DNA of 64,000 nucleotides from Closterium sp. NIES-65 (Eukaryota > Streptophyta > Zygnematophyceae > Desmidiales > Closteriaceae). Position numbers and translations under genes: made by a program. The notes beneath the pieces are model-generated. The model made no database searches. It was not told where the DNA came from and worked only from the letters and a program-made list of their open reading frames with translations. How positions within the stretch are numbered: position 1 is the first letter of the stretch; every line of letters begins with the position of its first letter. The DNA is taken from the NCBI GenBank assembly GCA_948144175.1, contig CANXME010000532.1, positions 2,173,001-2,237,000 of the forward strand, in the 5' to 3' direction. Shown here in pieces: positions 21,130 through 34,548 of this stretch.

Positions 21130-24100
21130 CACCCCCATAGGCAAAGTGGGGGAGAACAAGGGGTCACAAGACCAGTCAAGCAAAGCAAAGCAAAGCAAAC
21201 TCAGGGTGGATCACAACGTCACCACACAGTCTGAGCACAAGGTCAAGGCCACAAGGCCAATTCACATGCAGGAGGAGACATATATATATATAAGTCTAAA
21301 CAAGCAAGAGTAGGTATATCTATATGCAAGAGTACAAGTAAGGTCAAGAGGTGAGCAAGTGAGGCAAGACTGGGACCAGTCCCAGCTGAGTGCAGAAACG
21401 CTGATGATCACACGGCAGAAGTGCCTTGGTGAAAACATCAGCAGTGTTGGCCTCAGAGGCCACGTGCGCAAGTCGCAACTGACCACGCTGCTGTAGCTCA
21501 CGAGCAAGAAAGTAGCGGAGAGCAATGTGCTTCGTTCTGTGCTCCAGGCGCTGCTCTCGACACAAGGCCAGCATGGCCTTGTTGTCTACGTACAGCACTG
21601 GAGGAGAACGAGGCGGCTCTCCAAGGTCAGTCAGCAGGTAGGTGAGCCAGCGAAGCTCCTGAGCAGCCATGGCCCCGGCGTAGATCTCAGCCTCACAACT
21701 GGAGCCGAGAACAGAAGACGAGCGAGTAGCCTGCCACGAAACAGAGCCGGAACCAAGACCGAAGGTGTAACCCTGCGACGACCGCTGAGTAGCCTGGTCG
21801 TCAGCCCAAGAAGCGTCCGCGTGCCCAGTGAGGACCACTGGACTCCGCCCTCCAAGCACTAGCCCCATGCCCGACGTACTGCACAAGTAGCGCAACACCC
21901 TCTTCGCTGCAGCCATGTGCTCTGGTCGGTGTCTCCTAGGAGCAACATAGCGTGCCAAGATGCTAAGAGGGTATGCAAGGTCAGGTCGTGTGCAGGTCAT
22001 CAGGTACATGAGGCAGCCAACAAGCTCTGGGTACGGGCCACTCGACTCTACGGACTCATCCGAAGGCAGAGCTGAGAGCGAGTGGCGAGTAGACAGAGGA
22101 GTGGCCTGAGGCGAGGAGTACGTGAAGCCAAAGCGCTGAAGGACCTGCTGCACCATGTGTGACTGAGTCAAGGTAATGGTGCGGCGTGCTCTGTCCCGAG
22201 TGATCTGCAAGCCAAGGTAGCTGCGCAGTTCACCCAGGTCTGTGCACGTGTGTCTCTTCTGCAGCTCGGACTTCACGTAGGCGAGTCCAGCAGTGTCCGC
22301 TGTGGCAAAGACCAAGTCGTCGACGTACACGAGGATGTAGAACGGCGGCAGAGAAGTGTCGGTGCGCAGAAACAACGACGGGTCAGCAGTAGAGGGAGCA
22401 AACCCAAGAGCCGCAAGCGTAGTCCTCAGTGTGTCGTGCCACTCACGCGGTGCCTGGCGGAGAGCGTAGACTGGCCGTCGGAGGCTCCACTGGGTGCCAG
22501 GAGGGAAAGTCCCAGTGAAGCCAGGTGGACGGCGCAGCCAGATCTCCTCGTGCAGGCTACCCTGCAAGAAAGCAGTGCTGAAGTCAAGAGAGTGGAGCTC
22601 GTAGTCGCGCTGAGCGGCTATGTGCAGCAGCACCCGAAGAGTGGTCATCTTCGGGGTGGGAGAGAAGGTCTGAAAGTAGTCAACTCCCTGCCGCTGACTG
22701 AAGCCATGAGCCACGTACCGCGCCTTGAAGACAGATGGAGAGCCCGGCGGCCGCTTCACCCTGAAGATCCACATGCCACTGACGATGTTCGCCCCAGGAG
22801 GGGGAACCGCGTCAACGTAGGTGCCTGTGGACTTCCAGGAAGCCATCTCTGCATCCATAGCTGCCTGCCACTGAGACGAGTAGGGACCCTCTACGGCCTC
22901 CGCGTAAGAGCGCGGAGTCGGGATGTCTAGTGCATCCGGGTCTCCCTCAGGGGCAAGCAGTACAGACGCGAAATGAGGTGAAGCAGCAGCCAGACACTGA
23001 AACTCCTCCTGCCTGTCCTCAAGGACGTCCGTGCCAAGAGCACACTCACCCCCGACGAACGGAGGACAGACAGACGCAGACTGAGTAACAAGACTAGCAG
23101 CGTAGTCTAGACGTCAGCGAGCAGCAAAGTCGACGAGCTCAACAACAAGAGCAGACGCAGCAGTGGACTCAAAAGAGGGGTCAGTGACGACAGTAGCAAG
23201 GAGACGCGTGACAATAGGACTGGCAGCACGAAGAGAGTCCGACTCAGGGTCGGCAAGAGCAGGAAGAGAGGACTCAGGAGGAGAGGGCAAAGGGGCACGC
23301 AGAGGAGCAGTGGACGGACGCGGAGACATCCGGTGCGTGCCAGGAACAGGACGAGGACGCTGACGCGAACTGTGACCACTAGTGCGAGCAGCACGAACAG
23401 GCGACGCAGGACGAGACGCAGGCTCACGACGCTCAGCAAGACCTCCAGTAGGACCAGTGTACGGAGAAGGAGAAAGTAGTGGGGAGGCCGGCGGTAACTG
23501 TGACTGCGACTGGACAGGCGCTGGACACTCTAAGAGAGGAGGAAGACCAAGAACCTGCTGAAGGAGCGGAACAAAGTACGGCCGAGGCTGCGCGGCCGCA
23601 CCAGACACAGCAGGGACAGCACCAGCACCCTCAGCACCTCCGGCAGCACCAGCGCCGACAGCACCTCCAGCGGCAGGACCTCCAGCAGCACCAGCAGCAC
23701 CCGCAGCAAGACCACCACCAGGACGGACAGTAGTAGTCTCAGAACCAACACCCTCAGCAGCTCCAGCTCCAGGCGGACCCGCAGGCCCAGCAGCTCCGGG
23801 ACCAGCGGCACCAGCACCCTCAGCGGCCGAAGAAGCGCCAGCTCCAGCAGTACGCCTCCAGCGGCGAGCAAACCACTCACGCAGCTCCTGTGGAGAGAGT
23901 GGCTCCCGCCGAGACGAAACACCCGAAGAACCTCCTGGCCCAGCACCGCCAGACGCCACAAGGGGAGGTCCAGTGGCCGCAGGCTCCACACCTCCAGGCT
24001 CAGCAGCTCCAGACGCAGCACCCCCAGGCTCAGCACCCCCAGGCTCAGCACCCACGCGCGCAGCACCCCCAGAGTCAGCACCCCCAGGCTCAGCATCCCC

Positions 24101-26813
24101 AGGCTCAGAACCCCCAGAGGCAGCACCCCCAGGCTCAGCACCCCCAGACTCAGCACCCCCAGAGTCAGCACCCCCAGGCTCAGCACCCCCAGGCTCAGCA
24201 CCCCCAGCAGTACCTGAGTCACCAGCAACCTCGACCGGCTCGACTGCATCTACCTGGTACACACCTGAAGGGGCAGGACCCTGAGGGGGAAGAGGGTCTA
24301 CCGGGGGGGGACCTGGCACAAGGAAGTGCGGTGGCGGGGGGAGGGAAGGAGTGCGGTAGGGGAAGAGGCGGTAGAAGGGGACGGACTTGTCGAACGTGAC
24401 GTCCTGGGAGGACAAAACACGACGAGTGGAGGGGTGGTAGAACTGCCACCCTGGGGCGTCAGGGGGGAAGCCTAGGAAGACACAGGGAGCAGCACGAGGG
24501 GACAGCTTGTCCGCAGACAAGTCACGGACAAACGCCCGAGATCCCCAGACACGGAACGCAGACGCATCGCCGACCTTCCCCGTCCACAGCAGAGCTGGGG
24601 AGGTCTCCGGCCGGGAGACCCTGAGGTGGAGGTTGAGCTGATGCGCCGCGTACTGAACCGCAAACGGCCACAGAAAATGGGGGGCAGCCGCATGCATCAT
24701 GGACGTACGAGCGACGTCCATGACCATGCCAATGCGGCGCTCAGCAATCCCATTTTGCTGTGGAGAGTCCGGAAGCGTGAAGGTCTGGCGGATGCCTCGT
24801 GTACGACAGTAGGCTCGCAGAAGGCCAGAGGAAAACTCTCCGCCTCGGTCAGAGTGCAGACGCAGAACAGGAAAGTCCGAGCCGAAGACGAGCTGCGCGG
24901 ATCCAGTCGATCAACACCTCAGTGACATCACCCTTGCTGCGCAAGGGGAAGACCGTGGTGTAACGCGAGTAGTCGTCAACCACCAGCAGGAAGTAGCGCT
25001 CGTGACCCTGTCCACGGACGCGGGCCGGGCCCCACACGTCCATGTGAAGCGTCTGCAGAGGAGCCTCTGTCGGGGGAAACTGGGAGGAGTGAGGGGCAGC
25101 CCGGAGCCGCCCCTCGACACAGGGGACACAGGAAGGTCCTGGCCCCGAAGGAAGGGGAGGGAGAGACCGGGGGAGACCAGAGACAAAGACACGGGAAGCC
25201 ATGCCCCGAAGACGAGGCAAGGAGGGGTGGCCAAGACGGTGGTGCCACAAGAGATTCTCGTGAGACAGGAGGCGACACGAGCAGGGGGCAGACTCAGGAC
25301 CAGACCTGGACGCAGCAGCAACCACCTGACCCGACGCAGCTACCTGGCCAGACGCAGGGACTGGAGGAGACTCAGTGGTCAGGGTGTAGAGACTCGACCC
25401 GGGCCGACGCGAAAACGTGGCTAGGTGTCGGCCTGTGCGGGCGTCCGAGCAGTGGGTCCCCCGCTGACTCGCAGGAGTAAACTGGTGAACCCCCGCATCC
25501 TGCAGGTCAGCACCACTCACCAAGTTCGTCTAGAACGAGGGGAGGTACAGACCCGACAGGGTGCCCGAGGGGGCAGCCGGACACGGGAGGACAGTGGAGA
25601 AGTGAGCGAGGACAGGACCCCCAGAGGGGTCAGCCAGGGAGACTGCAACCGGCCGACCAAGCGGCGTGAGTGTGGTGCGGTCTCGAAAGAAGGAGCGAGA
25701 AGCCCCTGAGTCAAGTGTGAAGGTGAGGGAGGCCGAAGCCGACGCAGTACCTGAGAGCGCAGCCTCACCAGTACCTGAGAGTGTAGACGCACTGGCACCT
25801 AGAGCAGTAGCCTCACAAGCACCTAGCGCAGCAGTACCAATGCCCGGGTCGGGCGGGAAACACCGGTAACAGTCACCCTCATCACTAATAGTCACAGCAT
25901 ACATGGCAGCAAGGATAGCATCAAAGTCAAGATCAAAGATCGCTACGCCAGCCCTAGACAGCTCTCCCCAGCGGGGAATCTCACTAGCCTCGGGGAACTG
26001 CTGACGCCAAGCGTCCGTCAGGCGGCCAAAGCAGCGCTGAGTGGAGTGGGCACCCCCACACTGCTCACCCGCGCGGTCCTTGGAACGAAGAACGTAGGTG
26101 CACGGGCCAAGACCCCCACCACGCTGACGCTGCGTGTACCACTCACGGAGCTGCTGAGGCGGGGGGATGTCCCGAGAACGCTGCTGCTGCTGCTGCTGCT
26201 GGCGCTGACCACTACCAGAGCCGCTCTGCTGCGGGGCACTGCCCCGACCGGCTCCACCTCCTCCGCCACCGCCGCCTCCACCTCCGCCATCACCGCCGCC
26301 TCCGCTCCCACCGCCGCCGCCGCCACCGCCGCCGCCTCCGCTGCCGCCACCACCACCACCACCCCCACCACCACTCCCACCGCCACCCCCACTCCCTCCG
26401 CCACCGCCATTGCCACCTCCACCGCCCCCGCCAGCTCCACCCGCGCCCTTGCCCCCCTTGCCCTTGCCAGGGCGGCGTCTCCCGCTAGGGGCAGACGCCG
26501 CGCCGACTGACTCAAGACCAAGCAGGTCGGCAGCAGCAGCAGAGGCAACAGAGGGCAGCAGGGGGGAAGGAGAACACCCCTCAAAGATGGGGGTGCGCGG
26601 GTCACCACGAGAGGCTCCTACAGCGACTATGCTCTTCTCCGCCGCTAGGAGGGCCTTCTCGAGGAGGTCGACAGTGAGGGTGGTGGGACAGACTGAGAGG
26701 AAGTGGTCCCTGACCACGCGAAGGGAGTCAGGGAGGCGAGGGACTATGTAATAGAGAGCGATGTACATGGGGGGGGGGTTCCTCGCGCAGAACTCAGCAG
26801 GAAGTGCGGCGCG

Positions 26814-27687
26814 TGTTGTGTGATGCAATCATATGCATTCACGTCTGTCTGCCTCCCATCATATGTTCGTGCGTTGCATGCGTGGTGTGAGCGTGTGCAA
26901 GAATTTGTGTTTGATGTGGTTTGATTTTTCTGAGTGTGTGTGAATGTTATTTGGCTTGAGCAGATATCTGAAGTGACTCCTCTGCTCAAGAGCTTTCCGA
27001 CGAACCAAGTATCGCTTCAAACGGAGCACGAACAAGAAAGTTACGAACGTTGGAGTTCGTATGCTTTTGATATTTGGTTGTGGTGACTATGGGGAGTTGT
27101 GGGGTTGACTCAATATGGGGTACAGACTTTTGGGGGTTGGGAATTCGAACCCATCACTGTAGAATGCTGCCATGTGGTTGGGTGAAGCCAAACCAGGTTG
27201 GCAAGTGTGGCCAAGTGGGTTGAGGTGGATGGCATGAGTTGGGAAAGTGACAAATGTGAAAGTGGGGTTGCCTATGGGGAAGGGAATTGTGTGGCATGGG
27301 GTTTCCTTGGTTGGGGAATCTCTTGGGACCTTCCCTCTCGTCCTCCTCTTCCCTCCTACCTGGTTTAGTGCTACCCTAACTCTCTTGTGTGTAACTTTGT
27401 GGAACTTGTGAGAACCATTGTGATTAAGTTAAGCATGTGGCAGCATACCCCATAGTGCGCCGAAAATCATAACTCGAGATTTACTCCACTTTTCGATACG
27501 ATTCAAATTGGGAATGATAGCCACAAACAAGGGCTATAACATAATCGAGTTTGAGACGATTCTAACGGTGAACTTTTTGTCGACAACGTTTCTTGTGAAG
27601 TCGCGGTTTCTGTCCAGAATTTCAAGCCAACGATTTTGAGAAATTTAGGCTCCTAATCTTCACAGACTCGATCCTTAGTCTCTAACA
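26814..27687 (+). repeat. 5' LTR of element 3 (family II)
   Basis: 874 bp, begins TGTTGTGTGATGC and ends TCTCTAACA. A related LTR of about 879 bp opens at 62186. Confidence 0.95.
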
Positions 27688-27923
27688 AGTGGTATCAGAG
27701 CTGATTAAGGACCTTGTGGGGAGTCTACTGAAGTGCAAAGACCCTCTTAGACCCACCATGGCCTGTGGGCGTGCCTAAGTGGAGTTCTGGAGGTTGGATG
27801 TGACTTCCGCTAAGGGGAAACTCTGCCAAAATTTCGTTGGCGCCGACAGTTGTGAAGATTGTGTGGATCTACATATTGACCAGCAAAAGGGGGAGCTGAA
27901 ACCTCTGATTGGGAGCAGAGGAG

Positions 27924-30568
27924 ATGAGTGGAGAAGCAGCTGAGAAGAAGAGTGAACCGCCATCGTCCAAGATCGAGGCTTTGGACGGCTCCAACTACGA
28001 GGAATGGAGCGGGCGGATGCGGAGCGCTTTCAAGCGCTACAAGCTGCTGAAACTTGCGATGGGAGAAGAGAAGATGCCGGAGGAAGGTGATGCCCGCGAC
28101 AAATGGATTGAGAAGAGCGCGGTGCTGTACGACCTAATCCTTCAATCGGTCAACAATGATATGTTCCAGCATATCAAGGACCTAGTGGAGCTGGACGACT
28201 TCGGGCCTAACGCGTGGAAGCTGCTACGCGATGTGGTACAACCCAACACGCTGCCGATGGTGATCGTAATGGAGAAGGAGCTGGCTGCTCTCTCCATGAA
28301 GGCGGGAGACGATGTGAAACCGGTCCTTGACAAGATCAAGGACACCTATGCGAGGATGGCAGCGGCGGGCAGCAAGGTGTCGGAGATGCAGCAGTGCACC
28401 AAGATCATCTCGGTGCTCGACAACTCGTGGGACAACCTCATCCCCACCCTCAACGTTCAGCAGGACAAGTGGACGCCTGAGTGGCTACGGCAGCAGATCC
28501 TGCAGGAGGACTTCCGCAGGCGCCACATGGGAGGTGGTGCTGCCAACAAAACTGCTGAGGTGTATGGAGCTGCAGGAGGCAGCAGAGGAAGAGGGGGAGG
28601 GAGAGGCCGAGGCCGTGGGAGAGGCTTTGGCAAAGGAAGAGGCCGAGGTGACTACAACGAGGGGCATGGGAGCTCTGGTGGCAAAGGGAGTACCCGAATG
28701 GAGGGTGCGTGCTGGTACTGCAAGAAGGCTGGACACCCATGGTTCAAGTGTTTCAGCCGGCCTGAAGGATGGGTGCCTCCAGGCATGAAGCCGCCAAGTG
28801 GTGAACGTGCACGAGGTGGTGCTGTGCAAGGTTCAGGTGCACAAGGTGATGGTGCACAAGGTAAAGCCGACCCTGGTATGTTCCTCATGGTTGAGAACGT
28901 GCAAGGGAGTGGGGATGATGTGGGTTCAGTTGGGAAGGTTGTGATGCACCCCCTCACTCACTGGGTGATCGATTCAGGTTGCACGAGTCACATGACTCCA
29001 CGGGCAGATTTGCTTGATGAGGTGAAGCCCCCTGGGAAGATAAAGTTTGTGGCTGCCGCTTCAGGTGCCTTGCTCCCTGTGATTGGTGTTGGGAATGCCA
29101 AGGTTATGGGAGCTAATGGGGGGCTTGTGGGGCTGGGAAATGTGCTGTTGGTTGAAGGTTTATCCGCTAACCTCCTCTCTGTGCGCCGGCTGCAGAAAAG
29201 CAAGGCCAAAGTTACGTTCGGCCCAACCTGCTGCCGTGCAAAGCTTGGGAAGTTGCTGCTGTGGAATTTGGAGGAGAAGAGCAGCTGCATCAAGGACTTG
29301 TGGCAGCTGCCCATCATCCCTTGGAAGGGGAAACCACCAGCAACGGCAAAGGCAGCGGCAGCGGCTAAAGCAACTGCGGGAGGAGAGGAGACTGCACCAA
29401 CTGCTGGGGCCCTGGATGCAGTCAAGAAGGTGCAGCAGCCACAGCAATCACATGGTGAGGTGCTTGCTGGTGTGGATGCAACGGCTGCATGGGCAAAGGC
29501 TTCTTCTGGGAGTGGTGAGGCCGATTGGGAGACGTGGCACGAGAGGTTGTGCCACATCAACATTCCGATGCTGCAGAAATTGGTGAAGGATGGGAACCTG
29601 AAGGGATTGGAGGTGAAGGGGGCAGCAAGGGAGATTGGGAGCTGCCCTACATGCCTTGAGACCAAGTTCACAAAGTTTCCCTTCAGCAGCAGCACGGGAC
29701 CAGCGAAGGCTCCACTTGCACTTGTGCACATGGATGTGGTGGGCCCCACGAGGGCCCCTTCTCTCTCGGGCAGCCGCTATTTCCTGACCATTGTGGATGA
29801 CCACACACGTGCGGTGTGGGTCTACCCTCTCAAGACTAAGGGGGAGGTGGCAGCGGCTGTTCTCAAGGAGTGGATGCCGAGAGCACAAAGGGAGAGCGGA
29901 CACAAAGTGAAGGTGATCCGCACCGACAATGGGGGAGAGTTTATTGGCGCTGTTTTTGAGGCGGTGCTGAAGAAGAAGAAGGGGATCCAGCATCAGCTCA
30001 CGGTGCCCTACAACCCTCAGCAGAACGGCGTGGCTGAGCGGTTCAACCGGACCCTGCAGGAAGGTGCTCGCACTCTCCTTGGGCGTGCAGGGCTGCCGGA
30101 TCCGTTTTGGGTGACTGCACTACGGCAGGTCGTTGTGGTGAAGAACAGGGTGCTGGCGACTGTGGGGGACAAGCAGTGGGTCCCCTACACCAAGTGGTAT
30201 GGGAGTGCACCAGCAGTGAACATGCTGAGAGCCTTTGGGTGCATGGTGGTGTTTCATGTGCCTAAGGAGAAAAGGGGAAAGCTGGAAGCTTCTGGGAGAT
30301 GGGGTGTGCACTTGGGGCTTGCTAAGGATCACAAAGGCTGGCTGATTTGGGACTTGACCAGCCAGCAGCTGACTGTGTCGAGGGATGTGAAGTTCCTCGA
30401 GTCGTTATACTACAAGGAGTGGAAGCAGCAGCAGCAGAAGCTTCCTACTACACCGCTGATCATTGAGGCTGATGAGGTGCAGCGGCCTTCGAGGCAAGTG
30501 CAGGTCACTGTCTCAGAGGAGGAGATTTCTGGGGTGACTGAGGATGGGGGAGAACCTGAGGTGGAGGA

Positions 30569-30605
<37 letters not shown>

Positions 30606-30791
30606 GATGCTCCACAAGGTGCCGCGCGTCCGGCTGACCGTCCAAGGAGGGATGTGCGCCCTCCTAACCGGCTGACCTATCCGAGCTTTGGGAAGCCAAG
30701 TGTGGTACCGGCTGGAAGTGTGGCTGAACAGATGGATGAGGATGAGATAGCATATTGCTATGGAGCTGCAATGAGATGGTTTGGTGGATAG
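27924..30791 (+). CDS. Gag-protease-integrase polyprotein of element 3
   Basis: The first ATG in the frame is at 27924 and gives 955 residues. Order of parts: copia-type gag (about residues 1-230), an RG-rich stretch, a canonical knuckle CWYCKKAGHPWFKC (CX2CX4HX4C), protease with WVIDSGCTSHMT, a GAG-pre-integrase segment, and an integrase core with MDVVGP, DDHTR and NGVAERFNR. A glutamine run encoded by (CAG)n at about 30568-30605 follows, and the frame ends shortly after a DRPRRDVRPPNRL segment. In other copia elements a reverse transcriptase would come next; here a stop, the purine tract and the 3' LTR follow. This is a fossil element component, not a host gene. Confidence 0.9.
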
Positions 30792-30989
30792 TGTTTTGAA
30801 ACAGAGGCTGCAGAGGGTGCTGCAGATTTGAGCAAAGAGGAGATGTTGGAAGTGGGATGTTGGAAGGAGATAGTTGTCCATTGGGATGAGTGTTGGAAGT
30901 GAATGGAACTTGCTGGGATAAGTGTGCATTGAGGGTGCATGATTGAGCTATGGCATGTGGGATGATGGTTGGCAGCCAGAGGGGGAGTT

Positions 30990-31863
30990 TGTTGTGTGAT
31001 GCAATCATATGCATTCACGTCTGTCTGCCTCCCATCATATGTTCGTGCGTTGCATGCGTGGTGTGAGCGTGTGCAAGAACTTGTGTTTGATGTGGTTTGA
31101 TTTTTCTGAGTGTGTGTGAATGTTATTTGGCTTGAGCAGATATCTGAAGTGACTCCTCTGCTCAAGAGCTTTCCGACGAACCAAGTATCGCTTCAAACGG
31201 AGCACGAACAAGAAAGTTACGAACGTTGGAGTTCGTATGCTTTTGATATTTGGTTGTGGTGACTATGGGGAGTTGTGGGGTTGACTCAATATGGGGTACA
31301 GACTTTTGGGGGTTGGGAATTCGAACCCATCACTGTATAATGCTGCCATGTGGTTGGGTGAAGCCAAACCAGGTTGGCAAGTGTGGCCAAGTGGGTTGAG
31401 GTGGATGGCATGAGTTGGGAAAGTGACAAATGTGAAAGTGGGGTTGCCTATGGGGAAGGGAATTGTGTGGCATGGGGTTTCCTTGGTTGGGGAATCTCTT
31501 GGGACCTTCCCTCTCGTCCTCCTCTTCCCTCCTACCTGGTTTAGTGCTACCCTAACTCTCTTGTGTGTAACTTTGTGGAACTTGTGAGAACCATTGTGAT
31601 TGAGTTAAGCATGTGGCAGCATACCCCATAGTGCGCCGAAAATCATAACTCGAGATTTACTCCACTTTTCGATACGATTCAAATTGGGAATGATAGCCAC
31701 AAACAAGGGCTATAACATAATCGAGTTTGAGACGATTCTAACAGTGCACTTTTCGTCGACAACGTTTCTTGTGAAGTCGCGGTTTCTGTCCAGAATTTCA
31801 AGCCAACGATTTTGAGAAATTTAGGCTCCTAATCTTCACAGACTCGATCCTTAGTCTCTAACA
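30990..31863 (+). repeat. 3' LTR of element 3 (family II)
   Basis: 874 bp and about 99 percent identical to 26814-27687. It is preceded by a purine tract ending in GGGGGAGTT. Confidence 0.95.
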
Positions 31864-32113
31864 GCGCGGTAGCGAGTGTCAGAAGTGCGGAGGTGCGTGA
31901 TGAGGTCAGCGACTGTAGGAAAGGCAGCAAGGTCAGGAAAGAGGTACGGTAGCATGAGGCGGCTCAGTGCAGCAGTGGCAGGGGAAGAGTAGCGCGCAAC
32001 TACAGCGTCGTACAAGGTCTGAGCACTCTTGTACTGACTAAAGTGCGCGCGCTCGGTGGTAGGCAGGTGGCGACGCACAGCAAGACGTGCAGCAGCATCG
32101 CGGGTGGCCCACT

Positions 32114-32243
32114 TGACAAAATTAGAAGAAATAAAGGGGGTTGAACTAGCAGGAATGAGGATACAAATAGCAAAACCCTAGAAGGGTTGTACTCGCTATA
32201 GAGCACCCCACTACAGGCTAGAGCATAAGATAATATTCTTACA
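32114..32243 (-). repeat. Solo copia LTR inside element 2
   Basis: 130 bp, reading TGACAAAATT...TTCTTACA on the plus strand, with the family I core GTTGTACTCGC...CACCCCACTA. The target duplication CCACT is at 32109-32113 and 32244-32248. The same gag stretch is uninterrupted in the elements at 39837 and 53952, which confirms the insertion. Confidence 0.88.
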
Positions 32244-32504
32244 CCACTGAGAGCGAACACTGGGGTCAGCATCAGCAGCAGGAGCAGGGGAGGCGCAAGA
32301 GGTGAGGTCAAAGAGAGAAAGACCGTCCGCCCTATCGGACTGTAAAAAACAGCTGCAGGTCGTCTTCCCAGACCTCAAAGTCAATGGCTCGACCCTCAGC
32401 GTCAAAAGCGAGGACACTAGGGGAAGCCATGACGACAGACTAGCAGTGCAAGCAGTGGGGGAAGGGCACGCAGTAGCAGTGGGGCTGTGCTCACCAGACA
32501 GGGC

Positions 32505-33430
32505 AGGTCGGGCGGCTCGGCAGTAGTGCGGCTCGGCTGCGGGGCGGCTCGGCGGTACTGCGGCTCGGCGGCCCGGCGGCTCGGCGGCGGCTGTTGGGCG
32601 GCTCGGCTGTACTGCGGCTCGGCGGCCCGGCGGCTCGGCGGCTGCTGCTGGGCGGCTCGGCTGAACTGCGGCTCGGCGGCCAGGCGGCCCGGCGGCTGCT
32701 GCTGGGCGGCTCGGCTGCTCCAGTACCGGGCGGCGTGGCGGGCGGCTGCTCGGGCGGCTTGGTAGGAGGGGAGACCGGCGGGGCCGCGAAGGTGTGGGCG
32801 GCGGGGCCGCGTAGGTGAGGGCGGCGGGGCCGCGAAGGTGAGGCGGCGGGGCCGCTACGTGAGGGCGGCGGGGCCGCGAGGGTGAGGCGGCGGGGCCGCT
32901 ATGTGAGGGCGGCGGGGCCGCGACGTAAGGGCGGCGGGGCCACGTAGGTAAGGGCGGCGGGGCCGCGTAGGTAAGGGCGACGGGGCCGCGTAGGTAAGGG
33001 CGGCGGGGCCGCGAAGGTGAGGGCGGCGGGGCCGCGAAGGTGAGGGCGGCGAGGCCGCGAAGGTGAGGCGGCGGGGCCGCGACGTGAGGGCGGCGGGGCC
33101 GCGACGTAAGGGCGGCGGGGCCGCAACGTGAGGGCGGCGAGGCCTCGACGTGAGGGCGGCGGGGCCGCGACGTGAGGGCGGCGGGGCCGCGACGTGAGGG
33201 CGGCGAGGCCGCGACGTGAGGGCAGCGGGGCCGCGACGTGAGGGCGGCGGGGCCGCGACGTGAGGGCGGCGGGGCCGCGACGTGAGGGCGGCGGGGCCGC
33301 GACGTGAGGGCGGCGGGGCCGCGACGTGAGGGCGGCGGGGCCGCGAAGGTAAGGGCGGCGGGGCCGCGTAGGTAAGGGCGGCGGGGCCGCGTAGGTAAGG
33401 GCGGCGTAACGGGCCGCTAGGGGCGACACG
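32505..33430 (-). repeat. GC-rich tandem repeats in the leader of element 2
   Basis: Two arrays. One of GGCGGCTCGGCTG-type units lies at about 32505-32770. One of roughly 18 to 25 bp units built on GCGGCGGGGCCGCGACGTGA lies at about 32780-33410. Long open frames across it are by-products of the repeat and GC bias. Confidence 0.85.
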
Positions 33431-33520
33431 GAGGGTCGCTAAAAAAAGGAACGCGCGCCTCGGGGCGCGCTTCGGTGGGCCCTGGGAACAGTCCCTAGGA
33501 GGGGACCTGCTCTGATTCCA

Positions 33521-33651
33521 TGTGAAACAGTGAACGCGAATGAATCAACTATGAATGAAGTGGGTACAAGTACTAACCCTAATTGGGTTGTACCCCCTAT
33601 GGGATACCCCACTATAGCCTACACAAAAGCATAAGCTATAATGTTCTGACA
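33521..33651 (-). repeat. 5' LTR of element 2
   Basis: 131 bp and about 98 percent identical to the copy at 20999. On the minus strand it is followed by the primer site TGGAATCAGAGCAGG. Confidence 0.95.
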
Positions 33652-33656
33652 GCCCC

Positions 33657-34430
33657 GCACCTTTTCCCTGCCATGTGTCTTAATCTGCGCACACACCCAA
33701 TGGCCGTTCCCTGACTTCCCCTCTAATTCCTGTTAGCTAACCATTACCGTCATGCATGTTCTCCACTACACGCAGTACCACCTATGCTGTTTTTGAGCCG
33801 CGCACGCCCTGCATCCTACCACCGAAACTCCGTACACCACGTTTCGCGCACCGCAGACCGTTCTATTTCTCCAGTTACTAATACTGCATGTTCGGAACAT
33901 GGGTCCTCCGCCTACGTCACCCCATTATCACAGCTGCTATAATGGCTCGTCAAATACATCGTGCACGCACAAAAGGGCGGAGAGTCCGGGCGGGCGGCCT
34001 TATCCGTAACGAGAAACCCTAACCGGCTGAAATACATGCGGTAAGAAATCCCTTCGTGAAGTATGCACTTGCTTTGTTCAGGCGCGGTGGTTACACCACG
34101 AGGTGGGAATATACTCGATACAGCAAAACATAGAAGATCAATGTTCAAACACCGTCTGTCATTTCCGATGGACTATCTCCCATCCTTACCAGACATAAAC
34201 GGTGAATTATTACAACAATTGTCCTCACCCCTACGAAACCTATGCCAATGCATTTTTCCACATGTGTCACACAAAATCACAATGGCATACTTAAGCGGGT
34301 TCAGGGCAACTACATGCATTCCAAGTACAGCATGCTTTACCTTCCGGCCATATGGGGGTAAGCTTATCACTAATAGCTGCCACGGTGGTCACGCCGACTA
34401 CGACGTCGCCGCATGAGACGATCAAGTACA
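33657..34430. other. No gene seen
   Basis: Mixed-composition DNA directly beyond the target duplication of element 2. On the minus strand it should be intron or upstream exon sequence of the transposase gene, but no frame resembling the family was recognised. Confidence 0.4.
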
Positions 34431-34548
34431 TCTAACAGGAGCAACGCTCCATCAATATTGGTGGTCCTGGTACCATCTCCCATAAGGGCACAAAGACAAG
34501 TCGTGAGGCAATGTGAAGCATCGGCCACGGCAAATAACAGGACGGCCC

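Larger units (their letters stand above)
26814..31863 (+). mobile_element. Ty1/copia LTR retrotransposon, family II, element 3, nested in element 2
   Basis: LTRs of 874 bp lie at 26814-27687 and 30990-31863 and differ at about 6 sites by eye, so it is the youngest datable insertion here. The target duplication GCGCG is at 26809-26813 and 31864-31868, inside the gag of element 2. The classical primer site TGGTATCAGAGC starts at 27690, and the purine tract is GAGGGGGAGTTT. One long frame (27924-30791) carries gag, CCHC knuckle, protease and integrase. Reverse transcriptase and RNase H are not among its parts, so it looks like a non-autonomous form. Confidence 0.95.
20999..33651 (-). mobile_element. 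Ty1/copia LTR retrotransposon, family I, element 2 (broken, with nested insertions)
   Basis: LTRs of 131 bp lie at 33521-33651 (5') and 20999-21129 (3') and differ at about 2 sites. The target duplication GCCCC is at 20994-20998 and 33652-33656. The primer site lies just below 33521. Parts on the minus strand: GC-rich leader (32430-33520), gag (about 32430-31864, continuing at 26808-25900), protease (about 25700), integrase (about 25200-24400), Pro/Gly linker (24300-23500), reverse transcriptase (about 22900-22150) and RNase H (about 21850-21344). It holds a family II element (26814-31863) and a solo LTR (32114-32243). It is a fossil with about half a dozen breaks besides the insertions. It appears to sit in an intron of the transposase gene. 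Confidence 0.92.

Noticed and set aside
32786-33430. ORFs of proline/arginine repeats in the leader arrays (also 46137-46481, 51512-51940, 52053-52499, 60197-60856)
   Set aside because: Low-complexity frames in noncoding leader minisatellites; unit sequence differs between elements and no start context or splice signal is seen.
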